The notes under the pieces are model-generated. The model was not told the DNA's origin. It saw only the letters and a list, made by a program, of their open reading frames with translations, and did no database searches. Position numbers and translations under genes: made by a program. A stretch of DNA of 64,000 bases, from assembly GCA_963573305.1 (NCBI GenBank), contig OY754333.1:13414599-13478598 (forward strand), written 5' to 3'. Position 1 is the stretch's first letter. Each line of letters begins with the position of its first letter. Of the stretch, positions 9,998 to 23,183 are shown piece after piece. Source of the DNA: Pyrrhosoma nymphula. Its lineage: Eukaryota; Arthropoda; Insecta; Odonata; Coenagrionidae.

Positions 9998-12900
9998 AGA
10001 TAGAATGCTGTGTAGTCCCCAGGGTTAGTCATACCCGTACTAACAATAAGTGTTCTTATTCCGTCGGCCATCCCGCGACGGCAACATCTTTTTTACCATT
10101 AGTTTGTTGGAAATGTGAGATAAGATTTAGGACAGACCTGGCTAACTTAGTTAGGTGAACACAATTTCTCATTTTTATCGTATATTAAGATACTGCCTCT
10201 CAATAAATGCATAAATATGCAATCACCATTTGAGTTTTCGATGTCATTATACTTTCTTCCTCGTCGAATACTTTCCGCTTGTAACTCGAAGTGACCGCGT
10301 GGTACTAATCAGTGACAAATAGTCGGATACCACCGATGACTTTCTCTACTCCACTAAGATGGTGTACACTTACCGTCCACTTAGATTATTTCACCGACTT
10401 AGAAAGGCATATAGCAGGAGAACTTGTTATAGTAGTTTTTATTTACAAAGCTGAATTTGTCACTCTAATTAAACAAAAGATCGCAAGTACGAGCGAATAA
10501 TTAGTGGAAGTACAAATTAGACGGGGGTAAAAGATTAGACGATACTTTTTGTCGATGCTTCATCTGTCTACGTTATGTAAAGAAGTGCACAAACATGTAC
10601 GAACTTCCCCATACACGTGTCAGTTTAGGCACATTTATACCATTAGTTACACAGAAAGCTAGATAGAAAGTTGACTGAAGCAAATTATACCTCTGGCCAA
10701 TATTCGCGTCTATTTAAGCACAATTTTGAAGGGACTAGATAAGTAGGGTACCATTCACTCACCATCAGATACTAAATGCATTGAGACGAGCAACGGCGCG
10801 GCGTATTGAGGATGTAAGGTGATACGAGGTGATGTGATGTTTCAATAGCTTAATAGTAAAGGGGCTACTGACTAATGCATGCACCTTTTTAAACGGACCG
10901 AAAGACTCATTTCAACGTTTTATTTGTCTAGGAAAATGTCAAAACTTGGTTCTATGGGATTTTAAGAAGTTCAGTTCTTGTTATCGCTCTGAAAAGCCAA
11001 AGGTGCTAAGGTAGGTATGCTATTTCGCTGGAACGCCTGCAGTGTTGCAGCAATGCTGATGATTTGAGTATATCCAAATGATATGAATGTTCACATTCGA
11101 CAAGGCATTCAACGACGTTGAATTGGACATGCATTAAAAGCTATAGAAGGTGGCAATGCATTCTGGAATAAATATCCAGGTATTTGAGTTTATCCAAATC
11201 GTCATTATAAGTATATCCCAAACGTCAAATATGAAGAAAAATATCTTAAAAAGCGGTATTTTAACATTTTCAAAAAATAGAACGAATAACACTCAATGTA
11301 AACGTTTTTCACACAAATATATATATTTATGCTACGTATCTGGTCTCAGTTTATTTTTTTCAAGTATTCGCAATGTGAATTGTTTGGCGGTATCCCAAGA
11401 ACAAGCAATGCCTAAAAAGGATTCCTAATATATATTTTTTATTTGAAATGTTAAGGTGTGCTAGTAATGTTGATTCAATAGATAAATAAAAAAATAATTT
11501 GTACGCAGTGTTACACAGATACAGCCAGTTTTACCATGTAAACGTAAGTTTTGAGTGAAAGAAGGATAAAAATCAGTGCAACAATGTTAGATTTAAACCA
11601 CTCATAGCTACGCCTGAACTTTAGCCAACACAATACCCCTCCAATTAGCATTAACGGAGCAGACATTCATCACATTCATCACAAACTTAAGAGTCGGAGA
11701 ACACAGAGTTTTCTTTCAAAGTTTTAATACTCAATCGTAATTATTGCTGTTTTATGGAAACGATATTGGACGATAAGACAATCAGATTCGTCAGATCAAA
11801 GGTGGAGATCAATTTTAAAAAACTTCGGTAATTCTAAGCAAACATTTATTTTCTCAACATTGAAATACATAGTATGGGTAAGTCACTTTTCCTGTCCATT
11901 AATTATCTTATTCCTTTCGGATTATAAATGAAAACACTTTGCAATTCCTCAATATTGTTAACTGTTAAAGTGATTAAATCAGATTTATACTCTATATTAA
12001 TTCATTCTTCTTTTTTATTAATCTCTGGAATTATTGGTACCTTTAGATTTCTACAACTACACTTCACTTTAAAGCCAATAAGTATGACATTCTTCCATCC
12101 ATTACTTCTAACTTTTTAATAACTGCATAACTATAGGAAACTATCAGGAGTTAACAGGAGTGGATAATTTAAAAACAGTTAACAACTACAAGAGTGTTAA
12201 AAAGCAAGTTAGTTACTGAAAAGCGATATAAGAAGCATTTTTGAGCGTACTCAATGGATAAAGAGTAGTATGGCTGTAAATTCCATTCCATTGCATCAAG
12301 TCACATAGCATAAAGTCACATAAAACACTAGCATTAGGTATGTTTGTGTGCCAAAGGAGTTTTTGTAGATGAAAATTAGTTAAATAGTAATTACCTAAAT
12401 GGACGAACCGTACTTGATTAAATATTTTACTAAATGAAGGTAATTTATTAACACTGTAGGGAAAGTGTTTTGCTAAATATTAATTATATTGTTAAAACCA
12501 AATGTAATAATTTCATGTTCAGAATAATTGCCACCTCAGGAGAGGATGAACATTAACTTTAAGAGATGTGAATGTCTATAGGCTTGTGTTGATTGCTTGC
12601 GTAGAGGATTGCGTGGAGGGAAAGCTGAGTGGCAAGGAAGGCGGAGAATTAGTTTTGAATCCGGTAGCGTTAGAATGGAATTAGCTGGTGGGGGTACATA
12701 ACTGCATAAATATGCTAGGCTAGACTAGAGAAAAATCCAAAGGTAGGGTAATGGAGACAGGGACAGCATAAAAACCTAGACATAAGTGAATCGTTTACTC
12801 AGTTTAAAAAAATCTTCATATGAGTATTCTTTGCCATTGAGAACGGAAAATAACCCATTCACACAAGTCTTGTCGAAATTTATCGACATAATTAGCTGAA

Positions 12901-13925
12901 AATATTTTAATAGCACGACTTATTATTGTTATCAAGTTACTATACTACCTCAATTGATTGCCTATCTACCACACAGAAAAGAGTAAAGGTAATCAATGAA
13001 AACAGAAACAAATATCTAGGCAAAAAAAAAACAGTTATAAAAGAACCACTATGTGTATGGCAAAGTTTAAAAAAATTTGATCTCCTAAATAAATTAAAGC
13101 TACGCAAGAATTGAATTTTTTTAAGAGGAGACAATTCAAAACTGTTCCATGACAAAAACATTTTAATAAATTTATTTAAAATAGTAGGCATGTATAAAAT
13201 AGTACAATACATAAAATAGTATCACAAAACATTTAACCCGAGAAAATGAAAATTGATTTTTTAACTGAAAACAAGAGAAGGATTATGAGGTGGCTAGAAT
13301 AGTGAAACTTTTTCGGGAAATTTTACCAAGAAGACTGGCGCAGAAGTGTTAGGGATTACTGCTATTATGCTTAGATTGAGATTATGCTTGTGGGTAGATT
13401 GCTAATAAATTGTGCATTTTTTCCATCGGTGATATAATGGGAAAGTCTACTAAAACTGGATCATTACACGATTAAAACGTACCCTCTTCACTGAAAATTA
13501 CAATGCAAGCAGTTTTTCTGTAACTTACGAACTACTCGTAAAGTTCAACTTTGAAAATTTTGTTGTGAACTTGCGTTCAAAAAGACTCGTCACCATGTTT
13601 GATGAGCGTGAAGTCAAGTGTCCAGTAAATACGGTTCCGTGGTGCTATTTCCAATCCCTAGTTCCGTCATTTAGCATCTGTAAGTCGCTTTATATCTTGT
13701 CTAAGGAAGAGAAAATTATTCAGTTATGCCATACAAGTGGTGCATTTTGCCTTTGTGCAATAGTTCAGCCATATCTACGCCAAATAAGATTATAATATTC
13801 CCTGAATGCGCCTTAACAAAGTCAGCCAATAGGTTATTATTACGCTCGAATCATACACACTCGGTCACAAATGCTCATGTGTGCACTTAGCTGTTGTTCA
13901 CAAGACCTTACAAGCTGTGAAACAC
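9998..13925. other. AT-rich DNA without recognisable gene
   Basis: The short open frames here (up to about 90 codons) show no domain I recognise and codon use follows the local AT-richness. No tRNA, repeat array or terminal repeat was identified. Confidence 0.5.
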
Positions 13926-15345
13926 TAGGGATGGGAAGAAATTACCGGTTACATCCATAACTGATTTCTTCCCTAATGTTAACTGGTTAAAAACCGGTAA
14001 TTTTCAGCGCAGGTTAACATGAGTACTCGGTTATTTTATTAGTGAAAAATAACCTGAGTGAAATAACGGGAAGCCTCTCAGGAAACCTTGGTACAACTAC
14101 GAAGTTCCGTACAAGGAACCAAAAGGGTGTGTGGCACGGGGTGAATCCACACCAGGCATGCAGCACTCGTCCCAGCACAAATCGGGAACTCGCACGTTCC
14201 CCCGGCCACTGGGCACATACCAGAATGCAGTCAGAAGAACAGTGCGCAGTCAAACCGGAAACTGGGAGAGTGCTACGTAAATGAACATGCAGTACACTGC
14301 TAAAGAGACATCTAATGGTTAATATCGCTAATATTATTAATTTATGAATACTACGAGATAGTACTTCATGCAGAGAATAAAATAATGAAGGACATTGCAA
14401 GCGGCGGTACTAAGTGCTGCTGCTAGCAACTGCAGGCCAAGACCATGGTTCTATCCATGGCCTCGCTGCAGGCAGCTGCTCAGGTTTTTCTGCGCAGGTT
14501 AATCAGAGTCGACCGAGTACTCGGTAATTTTTTTGGTTAAATCGAAAAATAGCCAGAGCGAAATAACTGGAAGGCTGCCCTCTGTCGGGGAATTTTGGTA
14601 CTACTTGCTCCTGCTAACAGAACAGCTGCCCGGTAGGGAATGCATGAAGTTCCAATAATAATTAGTACATTACAAAGAGACAGAGAGAGTATTTGGAGAT
14701 ATTAAGCATATGTTATTCGTACATAATCTCTGCTCAATTTTAATTAAAAAATCAAGGGAAGTCATGAGATGCGTCGTGACTATGCGATAAGCCATGCATA
14801 TTGTGCGCTGAAGTAATCACTCTCGGTGAAAGCGTTTTGCGGACTAATAGCCAACTCACGAGGGTGATCGGAAGTTTTTGTTTTCATATAATTTCTGTTA
14901 AACTTAATTAATCGGGGATGAAATTAACTTGAGAACTTACATGATTATTTTATCAAGCAATGGATGTGGAAGGAGAGGGATAATACATTTTTTATGATAA
15001 CGGTGATTAAAAACGGGGAAATTGTAACCATAAGATTGCATTAATTGTATTACCTTATCTAACTTCATTGTGTCCAAAATTGTAGTGCTTGGTCTTTTTG
15101 CACTCAAAATGCAAAATAATGATAATGAATAAAGAACAATGAGATAGAGAAAGTAATTCGCTAATACAATGATCAGCAAATGTAACAACTCACAGTCAAG
15201 CATATCATCTTGTTTTCAACAGGAATGAAATTACTGATAAAATAAACACAGTGACTTTGTTACTAGCGAGTCATCATTCCTACAGTGAAGTGTACCTCCA
15301 GAAAAAATTGGCTGCTCACAAGTATAGAAAAAGCTTTTTCTATAG

Positions 15346-15372
15346 CTGAAGAAGGGCCTACATGCCCGAAAC
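15346..15372 (+). ncRNA. Hammerhead-ribozyme-like core
   Basis: CTGAAGA, stem II GGGC-CTACAT-GCCC, GAAAC, a ten-base loop and then GTC at 15383-15385. The AC/GT pairs around the loop fit the very short stem III reported for hammerheads in Penelope-like elements. This is the copy with the most plausible cleavage triplet (GUC). Stem I partners are not convincing by eye. Confidence 0.5.
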
Positions 15373-15463
15373 GTTCCTGTAAGTCTTCTCTCTTTTTACT
15401 TTTCTTTCCCCACCCCCTGTCAAGTGTTTTTATTGTTGTGGCCTATTGGCGAAATTTTCGTTT

Positions 15464-15471
<8 letters not shown>
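15373..15471 (+). mobile_element. PLE terminal fragment
   Basis: Downstream of the core, the words TTACTTTTC, CACCCCCTGT, and GTGGCCTATTGGCGAAA occur in the same order and spacing as in the foldbacks that flank the 40-47 kb PLE pair (there GTGGCCAATTGGCGAAA). The TA array follows immediately, as it does there. The fragment has no coding part. Confidence 0.55.

Positions 15472-15532
<61 letters not shown>
15472..15532. repeat. TA microsatellite
   Basis: About 30 uninterrupted TA units; open frames reading alternating Ile-Tyr across it are artefacts. Confidence 0.97.
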
Positions 15533-15534
<2 letters not shown>

Positions 15535-16177
15535 ACGCATATCCCTGTGTTTGTCCTTTTATGTGTTCCTATCCATTTCCATTTCCTATGAATGTATGAA
15601 TTTATTCGCGCCTTTGAGCGTCATTTTTCGAATGATTGAGTAAATATATATATATTAGTTAAACAATAGCGCTAGCTTAGGTGGTTGAACACATTCAAGT
15701 TACTTCTTCTCATTCGAGACGCAAATAAATAATTGTCTACGTGCATTGATGTGATGGCGAGAAGATTATAACTTAAATAAAATACTTCACGGAAATATTA
15801 CCACGCACATGTTGTATTTTAGCTTCTTAACTTTAAAAATCACCACTGATAATAAATTTATTTTAGCAGTAGTCGTCCAAAATGAGAAAACCCCGGCTTT
15901 TTTTTAGAAACGGCAAAAGTTTTAACCAAACAGTAGTAATTCCCGTGTGGATGCAATAATAATCACATTATATTGAATAAGTCACCGCCGATGCATTAAA
16001 CGAGAAGATATTAATGTACCACATTCGTAACAACACCTTTTAAATACCTATTATACATTCAGGTTATAAAACCGGAAAAAAAGTTTTTACCATCATGTTT
16101 TTATACTGGAGTACTCTACTCACTAAAAATAATCGGTTAACCTAACACCGGTTTTTTCCCATAACCACCCATCTCTA

Positions 16178-16779
16178 CGAAACACGGAATCGCTGTATTT
16201 TCATGGGGTTGGGGTAAACCCCGTATAACCGCTTACTCGCATTCTGACGTCACACCAATTAAAAAGCGTTTCTTCCGCGCGAAAGACACTTGAAATTTAC
16301 GCTAAACTCGACGTTCCATAACTACAAGAATATTGATAATTATGAAGAGCTGCTTTACAAATCTCAATGGCTTTAATTTATTAATCGTAACATGCGAAAA
16401 AAATGCTCTTTTAAATTTAGGAGAGCACCCCATTACCATTACCCTATGATATCACAAATTAAGAGCCTATGTAATCGGTATTATGAAACAAGTAAAAATG
16501 AATTGTTATAATAAACAACGATTTCTGATTATTACATGTATCATGTGATAAGTTAATAATAAATTTCGCTATCCCCGTATTTCACCTGGTAAAATTATGA
16601 TTGATTGTGAATGTAAATATTTATTTGGAAAACACCCACATCTTTCAACGTCCAGTTTTTTTCTAACGTGTAAGGGAAAAAAAGAAATATTTCATGCCAC
16701 AAAATACACGGCATCGCTATTCCACTAGCAACTGAAAAAACAATTCTCTTTATAAAAGTGTCCAAGTAGAGCATGCGGC
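16178..16779. other. AT-rich DNA, nothing recognised
   Basis: No gene, RNA or repeat structure that I can support after the hAT target duplication. Confidence 0.5.
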
Positions 16780-17545
16780 TATGGGGAAACCAAGGAGAGG
16801 AGGAGGTGTTTGGGGAGGAGTAGGTGTTTGGGGAGGAGGGTGAAATAGAATTGAAAAAAATAAAAGGGAGAAACACTTGAGTTAAGGGTGGATAGAGCAA
16901 GCGAGGGTTGGATGGAGAAAAAGGCGAGGGAGAGGGTGAAGCAGGGGAAGGCTTTGGAAATATAAATATTGGCACAAAAAACAAGAAAAGAATCGATGGC
17001 CACCAGGGAAGAGGAAATGACGGAGGAAGAGACGATAGGTGGATATACAGAGGAGGTGGGTTGGAAGCAGAAAGTAGGTGGGAGGTCGGAGACGCCTGAG
17101 AAAAGCGGAAAACGATGTCGCGCTGGAAAGACAGGGCGAAGGGAGAAATAAGAATAAAAAAATAAGTATGAAGGATAACACGGAAGGAGAAGGTTACCAC
17201 AGGGCAAAAGGATAAGGGAAGAGAAAGCGGCCTCCGGGAAGAAGGAAGAAGTAGGAAGGGATCTTAGAGAAAAAAAAACGTTTTGGAGGTGAAAAGAAAA
17301 GAGGGGGGAAGAGGAAGAATATGTACACGAAAGGAAGGTGGATGTAAGGGATAGTAAGGGATATAGTTTTGAAGCCGGAGATGTGCGGGTGGAGGGTGGA
17401 TTTTTAAGGGCCAAGGCGGGGTGGATGGCAAAGGAGTGACCGCCCCTGGAGGAGAATGCAGATGGAGTGAAAGTGATGCGGGGCTCGACAAGAGTGAGAC
17501 TGAAGGAAATGGAAGAGGGATCGTATATTTATGGAGGACGGCCAT
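16780..17545. repeat. Long polypurine (GA-rich) block
   Basis: Over about 750 bases the plus strand is nearly all purine, with GGAGGAGG, GAAGAGG and GGGAGAAA words; the minus strand is the pyrimidine complement. Minus-strand open frames of 200 or more codons are Ser/Phe/Leu/Pro-rich and low in complexity, so I read them as composition artefacts rather than genes. A short GGACGGCCAT word near its right edge (17534-17543) recurs at the right edge of the CT-rich block near 53033, hinting at a shared repeat family. Confidence 0.55.
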
Positions 17546-20340
17546 GTGGATGGCTGAAAATTGACCAAAATAGCAGAGAAGAGACGCACTACCTTTTGTG
17601 ATTACCCGGTCACCATGAAACTAGTCGAGTACACCGAATGACAAGTACATCATCATGAAGCGATTCACGCTCATTTTTCTCGAATGCAGAATTCGCAAAC
17701 ATATGATTGACCTAATGAAATTTTTCCCGAAGAAATAATCTCGATGATATTTTCCCCAATTATTTCTTTCCTATCTGAAATTTTGGAATTCATTCATACC
17801 CATTTAACAATCCCGAAAGATAATATAGAAACAGCAAGAAAGAAATGATAAGTCTCAAATTAACTATTTTGTTATTTTTGCAGCTGTGTTCTGAATGGCA
17901 ATGTTTTTGAAAACTTACGTTGAGGATTTTATCGTTTAAGGATCTTAAACACAGCAGGAACGAAGATTTAACAGTAATATGACAAAAAACAAGCATGAAA
18001 ACACTTCTTCCTTGGCTTATACGTACACACGTTGGTACTTAGTGAGTAGTGAGTAAGAATGGATGGAAAATACTAATCTAGCTGAGTACTTTGATTGAGC
18101 ATGAAACCAATTTACTTTGGCATTTAATCAGGAAAACAATTTTTCATGGCATGTAAGTAAACAAATTGGTACTAAAAGTGAGAAAGGGTATATGTGAAAT
18201 ATTTATCTAGCTATGCACTTTGATTGGGCGTGAAACCAACGGTCTTTGGCATTTAATTATTACATCAAAATTCACTATTCCATGAAATGCGATCATTTTA
18301 TTTAATTTGCGTAGAATATCCGATAAATAAATTAAAATAGGATAACATCACATGTGACACACACAAGCATGCCTTGGATATTGAACAATCTACCAAGGTG
18401 GCCCTACCTAGGGGTAACCGACGTGGACTTTACCCCACCACATCGAAGTCGACAACTTTCCTCGTGATCTGTAACCAGAGTAAAATAGATGCAAATTTAG
18501 ATTAAGCCATTAACTATAATCTGTAAACAACTTAGTTCTTTTAGTTTCAAGGTATGGCCGTTTATGATGCTCCCCATCTAAACCATCTTCATAGCATTAG
18601 ATTTTTAAGGAGTCCTCCAAAATACATTCTGGAATATACATGAGTATGGCTTGTTGCACATAATATGTAAGAGTTTGGAATTTAAGTCTTGATTTGTACA
18701 AGTGAGGTAAATGATAGGAATATTTAGATAATCTAGTTTTCAAGAACAAGTCTTTGAGAAACACATAATGGCTACTACGATGCTATTATTTATTCTTTGA
18801 ATTTTATATTTTCGTCACCGGATGTATTGCGTATCGCAAGTGGATAGTGAAACATTAAATTCATTAATTTACCCTACTGCATCAAAAGTATTTCTGTTAC
18901 ATATAAATACGATATTGAGTATGGTACAAGTTAGATGTTTATGGCAGTGTGGGGATATATCGCACTGATTACTATCGTTGCTCTCCATTGCTATATGCTT
19001 AAAAGAGTGAGTTATGCTTTAAATCACTGTCTTTGTGGATTCATCCCTCATTCTTTGCAGAAAGTATCTTATGGTATTTCAGCAACATCATTGCAAACGC
19101 CACTTATCTCCTTTCCTCATTCTGAAAGAAGAACAGCTCTTAAATTATAAAATAGAAGCTATGGATTTGAACTGAAACTTCACTGCCGCAACTAAGTCAC
19201 ATATCTCGGCACAACGGCATTCTGCACTAATAGTGTGAACAATTATAGCATCTGGGGCTGTGCCGGAAACTACTCGGCTAGCAACCAAACCCGAGAGCTC
19301 AACTCATACATAATGACAAGCCGAGTGGTATTTGGTGTGCCTGAGTGGAAATCGGGTTCGTCACTTGGGATTGGGTAGCAGTCGATTTGGTAACACCAAA
19401 ACTCAACTATGTGCACGGGGTGGAATCCAATCAGATTCAATTATTATATCTCGCAGTAAATTTGGTTGAGGAGTAATATACAGCAGTAATTAATATCCGT
19501 TTTGCAATGTAGCAAGTAGCTAACTTAGTTAAACGATACACGTGATGTATTGTATGCCAAAGATAAAAAATTTGCACAAATATGTACTTTAATAAAAAAT
19601 ATGCAAAAATATCGATTTCTTAGAAATTACTTTTTGGTAAATTATGAAAACAAAAATTTGACCATGAAAAACGATTTAAATATCACCCACATTGCAATAA
19701 AATCTTTTCCACGCAAAACTCAAACATTGGAAGACTGAAAAGACATTCTGAAAAATGGGATGCGCAGACACAGGTGGAGAAATGAAGAAGTTTACCATTC
19801 ATCCTTCACGGTTTTCAATAAATTTTCCTAAGAAATGAAAAGAATGATCAGGAAGGGCCCTAAGAATTCAGAAAGCAAGTTCAAGATATATATTTGCTGA
19901 GGCTTGTTATAACCTGCCAGCCAAATAGGTCTGAGGATCTGAAAAAAATCTGAGAATGTAGAGAAAGACGAATAATATTAATAAATTACAAAATAATAGA
20001 GCGCATTTTGATGAAAGCTTTTGTGAGACATTAAAAGGTGGTATATGCAGAATGGTGGAGTAAATGACATCAAAGTGAAAATAGTAGCCGTGGCTGAGTG
20101 GAGAATGGTAACCTGTTGCAGGGAAAATAAATGAAGAGATTGCGTAGGTGGAATGAAATAATGAAGATGGTATAAGGTGCAGAAAAATAATGAAGAACAA
20201 AAATGATGAGAAAAATGTTGCCCGCAGAGAATTTATGATTATGGCATATGACGACAAGTTAAAATTTAGCGTTAAGGTGTCCATCCAATATGAATTCCTG
20301 TAACAGCCTGATTACATAAAATGGATCTTGCATATAAATA
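17546..20340. other. AT-rich DNA without recognisable gene
   Basis: Only short chance frames occur. Nothing with a recognisable domain, terminal repeat or tRNA fold was found. Confidence 0.5.
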
Positions 20341-20517
20341 TGTTGCGACCGTAAATGGTGCCATGATTTTTTATAGTATTGCCAAGGAGGCCTTGCTGAT
20401 TTGATGTTTATGTTTATGTAACTAAGTCAAGGACTGTGATTGTAAGAGGCATTACATAAAAGCTCTAATAAATTCATTCGATAAACTTGGAGATCTTATC
20501 ACATACACGCTGATATA
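20341..20517 (+). repeat. 5' LTR of Gypsy derivative
   Basis: Begins TGTTGCGACCG and contains an AATAAA signal (CTCTAATAAATTC) near its 3' third. The right boundary is approximate because the last 12 bases have diverged from the other LTR. Confidence 0.7.
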
Positions 20518-20539
20518 ATTGAACTGCCAAGTTAATTCC

Positions 20540-21400
20540 TACCGCTACTGCCTGACTGTGATCGATCGGTACACTCGTTGGAGTGAAGTTCAACCCATGC
20601 AATTCATCACTGCGTAGGCAACTACCGCAGCTTTGTTAACATGTTGGATTTTTCGCTCTGGGTGCCCACAAAAGATCACTGCTGATCGGTGGACACAATT
20701 CACATCGTATATTTTTAGTAATTCGGCAAGAAAATTCGGCATTGAGATTTTGCATACGACTAGTCTTCATCCTCAGGCAAACGGTATGGTGGAGAGATTT
20801 CACCGCCAGTTAAAAGCCGCGTTAATGGCTCACGGAATAAATTGGTTAGAAGCCCTTCCGCTTGTTTTACTAGGAATCCATTGCTCGTTCAAAGAAGATA
20901 TCAATACTCCTCCAGCAGAATTTGTTTATGGCGAACCCCTCCGACTTTTTGGTGATTTAATTAGTTCTACTTCTGGCATAATAGAGGATTCAAGTAGCTT
21001 CCTATCACGACTTAAAAGGGCAATGTCTCAGTTGCGTCCAGCTCCTGCTTCTAGACACTCAAAATCTAAGGAATTTATTTTCTAAGATTTGTCGAGTTGC
21101 AGCCATGCATTCCTACGTGAGGGTCCTATTCGTAAATCGTTGCAGCCACCCTATTCGGGTCCACATGAAATTACTGCACGGGACAAGAAGACGGTTACAC
21201 TGAAGATCAAGGGAGAAGAGATGAAGGTTTCAATCGACCGGGTTAAACCAGCATATGTTCTTGAGGCCGAAAAACAAACCCAATTAACCCCTGAAGATAC
21301 GGAATACAAGGCTGCACCTGCGGGCTCAGCACCAACACGCGAAGGGCGAACGACAAAATCCGGAAGAAAGGTTCGATTTCCCAATTTTTATAAACCATAG
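20540..21400 (+). pseudogene. Gypsy integrase C-terminal remnant
   Basis: One frame carries the middle and end of a Gypsy integrase. It shows VIDRYTRWSEV near the start, then CPQKITADRWTQFTS (second catalytic Asp), then HPQANGMVERFHRQLKAAL (catalytic Glu), and finally the C-terminal module with LREGPIRKSLQPPYSGPHE and VSIDRVKPAYVL. In-frame stops at 20615-20617 (TAG) and 21083-21085 (TAA) break it, and the zinc-binding N-terminus and first catalytic Asp are missing. It resembles the integrase tails of arthropod Gypsy elements. Non-functional relic; family call secure. Confidence 0.8.
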
Positions 21401-21417
21401 ACGACTCCACTACGTAG

Positions 21418-21600
21418 GGTTGCCGACCGTAAATGGTGCCATCATCTTGTGTATTGTTGCCAAGGAGGCCTTGCTGAATTGTTGATTTGTTTATGCTTAT
21501 GTAACTAAGTCAAGGACTGTGATTGTAAGAGGCATTGCATAAAAGCTCTAATAAATTCATTCGATAAACGTGGAGATCTTCTCACTTACCCATCTCCACA
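21418..21600 (+). repeat. 3' LTR of Gypsy derivative
   Basis: Direct repeat of 20341-20517. The first base is G where TG is expected, consistent with decay, and it ends ...CTCCACA followed by the AATA target copy. Confidence 0.7.
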
Positions 21601-21604
21601 AATA

Positions 21605-23160
21605 TAACGAACGAATGACGTTATTCCGGATAACATAGGAATTCTTTGGAGAAAATATCACTTTTATTTCATGTGTGTGTGTGCATGCGTTACATTTATT
21701 GAGACTCAGAAAAAATACTCGAATGTGCTTATAGACTATTAAAGAAGCAAAAATTATTTTAAAAACTCATGATATGAAGCTAATTTTTCAATGTATTTTT
21801 TTATTCATGTTTAAGGAATTGATAATTCGCAAATATTATCCTTATTCGTTCTTTTAAAATAATATTATCAATTTCTAGGAAAACTACGGACCAAGAAATT
21901 AGTCACAATGTCAACTATTACTCAACATTAATTACTCCTTCTAGGATGTGTGCACTTTGGATTACCATAAAGAAAAATTACCTTTTTAAATTTACCTTTT
22001 AAATTTAAAAAACAACTATTATTGAAACGAATACCTAATAAAGCAAATAAAACACTCAGATATTTCTTGTTCTTCTGCACCGAATTGATAACTCATAATT
22101 TTACGAAGGAACTCTATAGAGTAAGAACAAATTCAATCAAGAGAGTATTTTTTTTCAAAAGTTAGCCGCCTAAATATTAAACCGCGGGTTTGGCCAAATC
22201 TCAGGTTCAAGAAAATCTAGAAAAAATATCGAAGTTCTGCTCTAAACCTTTAATCCAGAAAGCAAGGGGCAAACATAACGCAATAATGGGACAAAAATTA
22301 AGTGTATAAGATAATTGAATGAAATAATTTAATACAGCGTTCTTTTTTGCGTTTGATTATATAAATTTCCATCCAATAACTTGAGTGCAACTAATTTAAA
22401 AAGCAAATAAAAAAACCCCTGCACCGAATTCAATGTCTTTCTTATGGGAGTAAAAGTTAACAATAATGGGGTAAAGACAATCCCAAAAATTACTTTTCGC
22501 AAAAATCCTTTCTTACTGCTCTGTACGCCACGATTAAGATATACCCTCAATACTTCACGTTTGTAAAACCAGTAGTTTGGGCTGTGCGTTGATAAGTGAG
22601 TCAGGACAATCCGTTTTATACATTTAAATAGGTGTATTTATTTTGAACCTTGAGTTGTTAATGTACCCCAGGGAGATAAAACATGAATCTTTATACAACA
22701 AAAAAGTTTACCTTGAAAATAGCCGGTCTCGTAACATAAAAAATGATGCACATGAGCCGTATGAGCCAATCCGCAACCGTCAATAGTATCACGATGTCTT
22801 AAATACCCTGAAACTACTAAATCAAGTAACTAAAAACAACTAATGTGAAATGGGTCTCAGACTTCGTTTCAAATCATTTACAGCAGGATGGTAACTTAAT
22901 AAGGCGGATGGAATATTGGGAGAACATCAACAGATTATCTTAGTTCAAAATACTTAATTAGTATATTTGGAGCCGAGATGCCGGAAAGAAACTTCTCTCA
23001 CTTATGGCATCTATCGTTCGCGTTTAGAGAAACGAGTGAAGGCATAAAACCATCCGTATTGTATCCACCTTGAATTGATCATTGTAAATCGATGTTAGAT
23101 TGGAATCAGCCGTTGAAGTTATACAAACACACCCACACAGTGTGGATATGTTTTTGTCTC
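21605..23160. other. AT-rich DNA, nothing recognised
   Basis: Only short chance frames; no domain, repeat or RNA structure that I can support. Confidence 0.5.
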
Positions 23161-23183
23161 TCCTGTCACTGATTCTGAGTATC

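Larger units (their letters stand above)
13926..16177. mobile_element. hAT-type DNA transposon, non-autonomous or gutted
   Basis: The left end reads TAGGGATGGG and the right end, on the other strand, TAGAGATGGG, the terminal word typical of hAT elements. Each is flanked by an 8-base sequence, TGAAACAC (13918-13925) and CGAAACAC (16178-16185), a target duplication matching at 7 of 8. Subterminal ACCGGT/GGTTAAC words recur at 13940-14040, 14490-14570 and 16060-16160, on both strands. No transposase reading frame is recognisable inside. A PLE terminal fragment with a TA array (15346-15532) is nested within it. Confidence 0.7.
20341..21600 (+). mobile_element. Gypsy-family LTR element, large internal deletion
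   Basis: Two direct repeats of about 180 bases bracket about 900 bases of integrase-derived sequence. The left LTR opens with TG at 20341, the right LTR closes with CA at 21600, and the 4-base AATA occurs on both outer sides (20337-20340 and 21601-21604), a typical Ty3/Gypsy target duplication. The LTRs share the words GACCGTAAATGGTGCCAT and CAAGGACTGTGATTGTAAGA but differ at many positions, so the insertion is old. Gag, protease, reverse transcriptase, RNase H and the primer site are all gone. Confidence 0.8.

Noticed and set aside
15285..15643. Open frames with long Ile-Tyr runs (also at 34681-35049)
   Set aside because: They are translations of TA microsatellites.
16595..17545. Minus-strand open frames of 200-211 codons
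   Set aside because: They follow the pyrimidine-rich composition, are Ser/Phe/Leu/Pro-rich in all frames and show no domain.
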